Below, piece by piece: positions 59,518 to 64,000 of a DNA stretch of 64,000 bases (position 1 is the stretch's first letter; each line of letters opens with the position of its first letter). Origin of the DNA: Bin5 sp965221145 (GTDB taxonomy: Bacteria > Chloroflexota > Anaerolineae > Caldilineales > Caldilineaceae). The DNA lies in assembly GCA_965221145.1 (NCBI GenBank), contig OZ244877.1, forward strand, positions 5,208,001 to 5,272,000. Reading direction: 5' to 3'. The notes beneath the pieces were generated by a model that was not told the DNA's origin, made no database searches, and saw only the letters and a list, made by a program, of their open reading frames with translations. Position numbers and translations under genes: made by a program.

Positions 59518-61563
59518 GTGAGCAGCCCGAATATTCCCTTCTGGGGTCGCAACGCAACTGCCGCGCTGCGCATAGACGCGATCCGGCGGCGCATATGGAC
59601 TTCCGCCCTGCCCGAACTGTTCGTGCTTTTCCTGGCTGCGCTGCCGCGCTTCTGGCGGCTGGAGTATCACAGCATCTGGTTCGACGAAGCGGTCTCGCTC
59701 GCCTGGGCCAGAAGAGATGCCGCTCACATCTGGCGCGTAACGTTGCAATTGAGCCGAGACAAGCACCCGCCCGCCTACTATCTATCGCTCCACTACTGGC
59801 AGGCGCTGCTCGACTGGTTCGGCGCGGCCGAGCGTGACGCCGCCCTGCGTATCTTCGGCGTGCTGATGGGAATCCTGATGGTCTGGGGAATACTGCGCCT
59901 GGTCACGCAGCTCAGCGGTCGCGCCACGGGCCTGACAGCCGGCCTCTTTACCGCGCTCGCGCCCCTGCTTGTGTGGTACAGCCAGGAACTGCGAATGTTC
60001 CAGCCCGCCGCGACCGCAGTTGTGTGGGCGGTCTTCTTCCTGGTCGCTGCGAGAGGGCATGACCCGCCAGAGAACTCACACAATGGCCGAGCCGCTACAG
60101 TGGTTCGACTCCTCTGCTGGCTCGGCTTCGTAGCAACGCTTCTGTTCTCCCTCTACAGTTATCTATATGCCGCGTTTTTTCTGCCCGGCCTCGGTCTGTC
60201 GATTCTTCTACTGGCCCGCCGGGGCAAAGCATTCGACAGACGCTACTTTTTCGAGGCGAGCGTTGCCCTGGCGGTCGTCGCCGCGCTCTTTCTACCCCTG
60301 GCCCGGAACGCTTGGGCCGTCAACAGCGCAGAGAGTACGCCTGGCGCGGCCTTTGCCGAATTCTTGCCGAATCTGTGGATCCAACTGATTGTATTCACTG
60401 TCTGGTTTACGTCCTGGCCGCACGCACTCAAAGTCGCAGCCATCCTCTTCTTTGTCGTTCTCGTCCTGGCCGGTCTGACCTTGCCCAGCAATAGCTGCCG
60501 CGGCGCACGTCGTCTCCTGTGGCTGTGGATCGGCGGGCCGCTGCTGATCGGCAATCTGCTGCTGGCGACGAACGCGTCGATCTTTCGCGAGGATCGTTAC
60601 TTTCTCTTTTTGGCGCCGTTTGTCCTGTGGGCCGCGGCGCGGGGTGTCAGTGCGATCGGGCGGCTGTGGTCATCTGCCGGGCTGTTCAGCGGCGCTGCCG
60701 CGGTCGCGCTGTTGGCCGCGGCGCTGCCGGTCCTGTGGTCGCCCCCGCTGTTCCGGGAGAACTGGCGCGCGGCCGCCGACTACATCAGCGCCTATCGACA
60801 GCACAGCCCCGGCACTGTCTCAGCCGCAGTGATCCACCCTTACTTTCTGATTCCAGCTTTGGAATGGTATCTGCACAAGGAAACCGCCCCTGATGAGCTT
60901 CCGATCTTCGGCAACTTCGGCGGCCCTCTGACACCGGAGCAGACGGAAACACTCATCGCCCCGCACCTGCGGGAGATTGCCTCGACCCTAGGCGCTGACA
61001 CCGTTTGGTTGGCGCAGAGCCATCTCACCGGTGTCGATGATCAGCGGCTTGTCCAGGCTTGGCTGGATGCCAACTTCCCGCTCATCACCGAGCAATACCC
61101 AACGGGCATTCACCTGCGCGGCTATGCCTTTCGCTATCGCTACCCAACCCTGCCGGCGCTCGCGGATACGGCCTTCTACCCCGACGCGCAGATCTTCCCT
61201 GGCGTCGAACTGGCAGCCTGCGAGATTACGACGCCGGCCGTCGCCGCGCGCGATGTCGTCTACCATCCGCCCAGCGGCTGGGTCCATCTGCGACTCTGGT
61301 TGCGGGCCTACGACGTCGTCGGAGAAGAGCCGACGATCTATGCACTGGTCCAGGCAAATGATGGGCAGGTCTGGGGTCGTTCGCTGGATCGTGCAGGGGA
61401 TGTGCTGGCCGTCTATCCGCCGACAATGTGGCAGCCGGACGAGTTCGTGCGGGTCGAACTGGATGTGAACCTCAACCCCCTCGCTCTCCCCGGCATGTAC
61501 AACGTAAAGGTCGAAGCTGCTGGGCAGGCTGGCGTCCCATGCGGTCGCGTTCAACTTGAATGA
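59518..61563 (+). CDS. GT39-like (PMT/ArnT) membrane glycosyltransferase
   Basis: 681 residues from a GTG. About 11 membrane helices. The first loop has ALPRFWRLEYHSIWFDEAVSLAWARR, with the acidic pair of GT-C enzymes (DE), then KHPPAYYLSLHYW. The C-terminal 250 residues form an extracytoplasmic region with beta-sandwich character. It would transfer sugars from polyprenyl-phosphate donors, consistent with the GT2 and TIGR04282 genes just upstream. Confidence 0.83.
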   Translation: MSSPNIPFWGRNATAALRIDAIRRRIWTSALPELFVLFLAALPRFWRLEYHSIWFDEAVSLAWARRDAAHIWRVTLQLSRDKHPPAYYLSLHYWQALLDWFGAAERDAALRIFGVLMGILMVWGILRLVTQLSGRATGLTAGLFTALAPLLVWYSQELRMFQPAATAVVWAVFFLVAARGHDPPENSHNGRAATVVRLLCWLGFVATLLFSLYSYLYAAFFLPGLGLSILLLARRGKAFDRRYFFEASVALAVVAALFLPLARNAWAVNSAESTPGAAFAEFLPNLWIQLIVFTVWFTSWPHALKVAAILFFVVLVLAGLTLPSNSCRGARRLLWLWIGGPLLIGNLLLATNASIFREDRYFLFLAPFVLWAAARGVSAIGRLWSSAGLFSGAAAVALLAAALPVLWSPPLFRENWRAAADYISAYRQHSPGTVSAAVIHPYFLIPALEWYLHKETAPDELPIFGNFGGPLTPEQTETLIAPHLREIASTLGADTVWLAQSHLTGVDDQRLVQAWLDANFPLITEQYPTGIHLRGYAFRYRYPTLPALADTAFYPDAQIFPGVELAACEITTPAVAARDVVYHPPSGWVHLRLWLRAYDVVGEEPTIYALVQANDGQVWGRSLDRAGDVLAVYPPTMWQPDEFVRVELDVNLNPLALPGMYNVKVEAAGQAGVPCGRVQLE

Positions 61564-61616
61564 ATTGCGGTTGAGCAGGCGGACTAAAGTGCGTCCAAAT
61601 TGAAAGCCCGCTCTTT

Positions 61617-61642
61617 CCGTGCTCCGTTTTGCTTAAGCACGG
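61617..61642. terminator. Hairpin between convergent GT39-like and helicase genes
   Basis: CCGTGCT (61617-61623) pairs with AGCACGG (61636-61642) over a 12-nt loop; there is only a weak T-run. It lies 54 nt after the GT39-like gene. Confidence 0.45.
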
Positions 61643-61807
61643 ATGCAATTACAGTCCACTCCTGAATCACATGACCAAAGTTCAGACAAAAGGTCGTGAT
61701 TTCCATCGGGTTCCACATTAACCGCAACCCTGTGGGCCGAACCGTCCTGAACGTCAGTTACGAGGCACGCTCGCCAGACAACGCAGATAACAGTTGGCTG
61801 GGCAGAT

Positions 61808-63964
61808 TCATGTAATGAGCAGTTCCAGTTTTTCCTGGATGGGTGGCGCAGGCTCAACGGCTTCCGCTGAACAATAGAGATACCGAAATCGGGGCAAATC
61901 GCAGCGGGCGATCACCGTTTTCTGGGCTAGTTCCGGCGGCAACAGCGAATGAAAGCGGCCCAATTCCATAATCGCTTCGAAGCGGGGCAGCAATCGGCGC
62001 AATGCCTGATAAGCCGTGTTTTCGTTCCAATCAGGTAGCTTACACATGGGACCGGGCACGTATAGGCAGTGTTCGTTGACATGCGCTACCGGCGCGGAAT
62101 CTTCTGCCATTGAGTAGTGAGATTGGAGGATTTCCCGCAGTAGCTCTCCGTACAGTTCGCCCCAAAAGTGAAAAAGCCACGTGCCTTCGGCCACCGGCAA
62201 GGTTGCTATCTGAGCCGGACGCAGTCCGCCCCATGCGGCCACTGCCTGACCGACCTCCAGCGGAAGGGCGTAAGGGGCGGTGTGGGAATAGATCTCCCGG
62301 CCCGGCGGCGCTCCTCGGATGCGCTCAACGCCGATGCGGTAGCGGTCCTGCCACACGACCCGCAAGGTGCGTCCACCCAACTGTAGAACTTCCCCCACTG
62401 CACGGCGGCGGTGGGTGTGGGCCAAGGTGCGCCCGTTGAACGTGTCCACCAGAGTCAGCGCAAGGGGGTCGCTGCCGATATTGCTGTAGATTTCGTGGGC
62501 ATCCACCAACTCATCCAGCGCCTTCCCAGGCCGCCACTCACCCAGCCGCCCGGAACGCAGGAAATCGAACTGGCTTAAGTGGCCCAAAATGCTGCGAAGG
62601 TCCTTATCATCGAACGACTCTGGCGCAACCCGCCGCAAATCCGCCAATCGAATGGCGCCGGTTGGGCTTTGCTTCAGAATGCTGAACGTCTGCTGTACCA
62701 GCACTGACGGCAAGAACGATGCCCACCGCGCCCCTTTCGAGCAGGGGCGCATTTCACAAACTCTTCCCTCAGTTCCGTCCGCCAAGGCAATCAGCGCCTG
62801 AAACCGCACATCTTCCAGCCGCGAGCGGGCCAGGCACAACACGCGGGTTATGCCCGTGCGCCGACCTCCGCGGCCCATGCGTTGCAAAAAGGATTGAAGC
62901 GAAGGCGGTGGACCGATGAGGGCCACGTCGTCAATGCTGCCGATGTCGATGCCCAGTTCCAGCGTGGATGTGCTGACGCAGACGGCTACAGGCGCGACGG
63001 CGAAGTCATTTTCCACTTCACGGCGCAAGGCTGGATCCAAGTTCGAATAGTGGGCAAAGATAGAAGCGTCATAGCCCAGATGCGTACGAAGAAAGGCTGC
63101 GGTCTGCTCCACTTCATTGCGAGTGTTGCAGAAAACAAGCGTCTTGCGGATGCCGGCTGCGCTTCGGACTCGTTCAGTGAGAGCCGCTGCCAGATCATCC
63201 AGATTGGTCATCGGCGCTATCGTAGCGTCGATCTTCCGTTTTCCCGCGACAGCGACGATTTCCGGTGGAGCGGTCGGGCTTTCGTCAAATGACCGATTCG
63301 TCAGGTAGCGCTCTACCACACCTGCGGGATCAAGAACGGTGGCGGACAGGGCGATGCGCTGTAAGGGCACAACTTCTGTCTTTGCCTGCTTCTGATGATA
63401 TTCCCGCACAATTTCGATGCGCCGCAACAGGCAGCGCAGGTGATCGCCCCGGGGACCGCCATCGAACAGGTGGATTTCGTCCAGAACTACGGCCTCCAGT
63501 TGGGTCAGCAGACGGGGCGCTCGGGTGAGTAGGGAATCGGTCGATTCCGGTGTGGTGATGAGAACGGTTGGTGGACGTTTGGTGGAGACAGGTCCAGTAT
63601 CACCGCTTTTCATCACCAGGGACAGTTCCAACGCAGCGAATTGTCCCCGTAGTCGCTCGTGCAGGTCTCGCACCAGCGCCCGTGTGGGACAGATGTAGAG
63701 AATGCGGAGACGGCTTGGAGGCAGAGTCCCTTTTGGCTGCCGGATCGGGCCAAGGCAGTATCGCTCCAGCAACGGCGCAATAACTGCCTCGGTTTTTCCG
63801 GAGGCGGTGGCGGCCATGACGAGTGTATTCTTGCCGTCGAGAATCGACGGGATCGCCTGCTGTTGGACGGGCGTAAGATTCCCATGCCTGGCGAAAAAGG
63901 GTGTCCAGGTACGAGGTAGGCGGGCTTTGAGGGCGAGAAGGCGATCATGCTGTGTCCGAGTCAT
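61808..63964 (-). CDS. Lhr-like DEAD/DEAH superfamily 2 helicase
   Basis: 718 residues from the ATG at 63964 (a TTG one codon earlier is also possible). Motif I AATASGKTE (51-59), Ia PTRALVRDL, II DEIH (162-165), III SATV, IV-VI region LVFCNTRNEVEQTAAFL, STLELGIDIGSIDDV and QRMGRGGRR. These follow the Lhr/Ski2-like order. The C-terminal 270 residues have a winged-helix-like and a beta domain. Lhr-like helicases take part in DNA repair and are also found in defence loci. The gene starts inside the end of an upstream gene (overlap 20 nt), so it is part of an operon that continues off the window. Confidence 0.87.
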   Translation of the reverse strand: MTRTQHDRLLALKARLPRTWTPFFARHGNLTPVQQQAIPSILDGKNTLVMAATASGKTEAVIAPLLERYCLGPIRQPKGTLPPSRLRILYICPTRALVRDLHERLRGQFAALELSLVMKSGDTGPVSTKRPPTVLITTPESTDSLLTRAPRLLTQLEAVVLDEIHLFDGGPRGDHLRCLLRRIEIVREYHQKQAKTEVVPLQRIALSATVLDPAGVVERYLTNRSFDESPTAPPEIVAVAGKRKIDATIAPMTNLDDLAAALTERVRSAAGIRKTLVFCNTRNEVEQTAAFLRTHLGYDASIFAHYSNLDPALRREVENDFAVAPVAVCVSTSTLELGIDIGSIDDVALIGPPPSLQSFLQRMGRGGRRTGITRVLCLARSRLEDVRFQALIALADGTEGRVCEMRPCSKGARWASFLPSVLVQQTFSILKQSPTGAIRLADLRRVAPESFDDKDLRSILGHLSQFDFLRSGRLGEWRPGKALDELVDAHEIYSNIGSDPLALTLVDTFNGRTLAHTHRRRAVGEVLQLGGRTLRVVWQDRYRIGVERIRGAPPGREIYSHTAPYALPLEVGQAVAAWGGLRPAQIATLPVAEGTWLFHFWGELYGELLREILQSHYSMAEDSAPVAHVNEHCLYVPGPMCKLPDWNENTAYQALRRLLPRFEAIMELGRFHSLLPPELAQKTVIARCDLPRFRYLYCSAEAVEPAPPIQEKLELLIT

Positions 63965-64000
63965 CAAGCCATGCTTCCAATGCGGCGATGTCTATGCACA
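63945..64000 (-). CDS. C-terminal tail of an unidentified gene upstream of the helicase
   Basis: The reverse strand is open from the window edge to a TGA at 63947-63945, reading CIDIAALEAWLDDSDTA. It overlaps the helicase start by 20 nt, as in a translationally coupled operon. Only 18 codons are inside the window, so no family can be assigned. Confidence 0.5.
   Translation of the reverse strand, partial: CIDIAALEAWLDDSDTA

Overview
The window is GC-rich chromosomal DNA from a bacterium. The most likely source is the phylum Chloroflexota, perhaps an Anaerolineae or Caldilineae relative. That is an inference from gene content: an SH3-repeat surface protein, bactofilin, many Gfo/Idh/MocA dehydrogenases, TA-rich extended -10 promoters and many GTG/TTG starts. 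No rRNA or tRNA gene was found to settle it. Most of the window is ordinary core and metabolic sequence, interrupted by repeat-rich accessory islands.

Layout. 1-2.7 kb: the end of a CitE-like lyase gene, then a two-gene XRE/ImmA-IrrE protease plus PIN-domain module behind a near-consensus promoter. 2.8-6.7 kb: VanZ-like protein, bactofilin, PlsY acyltransferase, aquaporin and a VOC protein. 7.2-11 kb: an alpha/beta hydrolase and a CehA/McbA-type PHP metallohydrolase. 11.0-13.5 kb: an AT-richer repeat nest with MITE-like units, a 35-bp direct repeat, and nested inverted repeats around one unknown ORF. 13.5-23.6 kb: Gfo/Idh dehydrogenase, aldose epimerase, a DUF3179 protein with an in-frame TGA, SDR, MFS, a Rieske fusion, small proteins, an HNH nuclease and a phytoene-dehydrogenase-like enzyme. 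23.7-34.7 kb: ArsA-like ATPase, SH3 protein, Crp/Fnr regulator, Rho, LysM-M23 peptidase, fumarase and an orphan nucleoside/sugar-type permease. 35-45.8 kb: M1-like lipoprotein peptidase, DnaJ-like protein and DnaK, a cysteine-desulfurase-like enzyme, SppA, and two more Gfo/Idh proteins. 46-47.7 kb: a complete IS66-family element with 8-bp target duplication. 48-61.6 kb: short radical SAM protein, methyltransferase, an ABC importer, DoxX/YeeE-YedE/DoxX genes, then glycosyltransferases and an EamA transporter. 61.8-64 kb: an Lhr-like helicase running off the window.

The most notable observation is at 15692-16687. A DUF3179-type reading frame is interrupted by one TGA that sits at the first position of the family's conserved CxxC motif. 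The frame continues in phase, and a perfect 7-bp hairpin with G at the first loop position starts 15 nt after the TGA. This is the arrangement expected for a bacterial selenoprotein (UxxC plus bSECIS). A second candidate novelty is the roughly 1.5-kb unit at 11861-13362: inverted ends, a second inner inverted pair, and an unrecognised ORF. A possible sulfur-related transport cluster (ABC importer, DoxX, YeeE/YedE, DoxX) lies at 49.8-55.6 kb.

All assignments come from reading sequence and translations. No database search was run.
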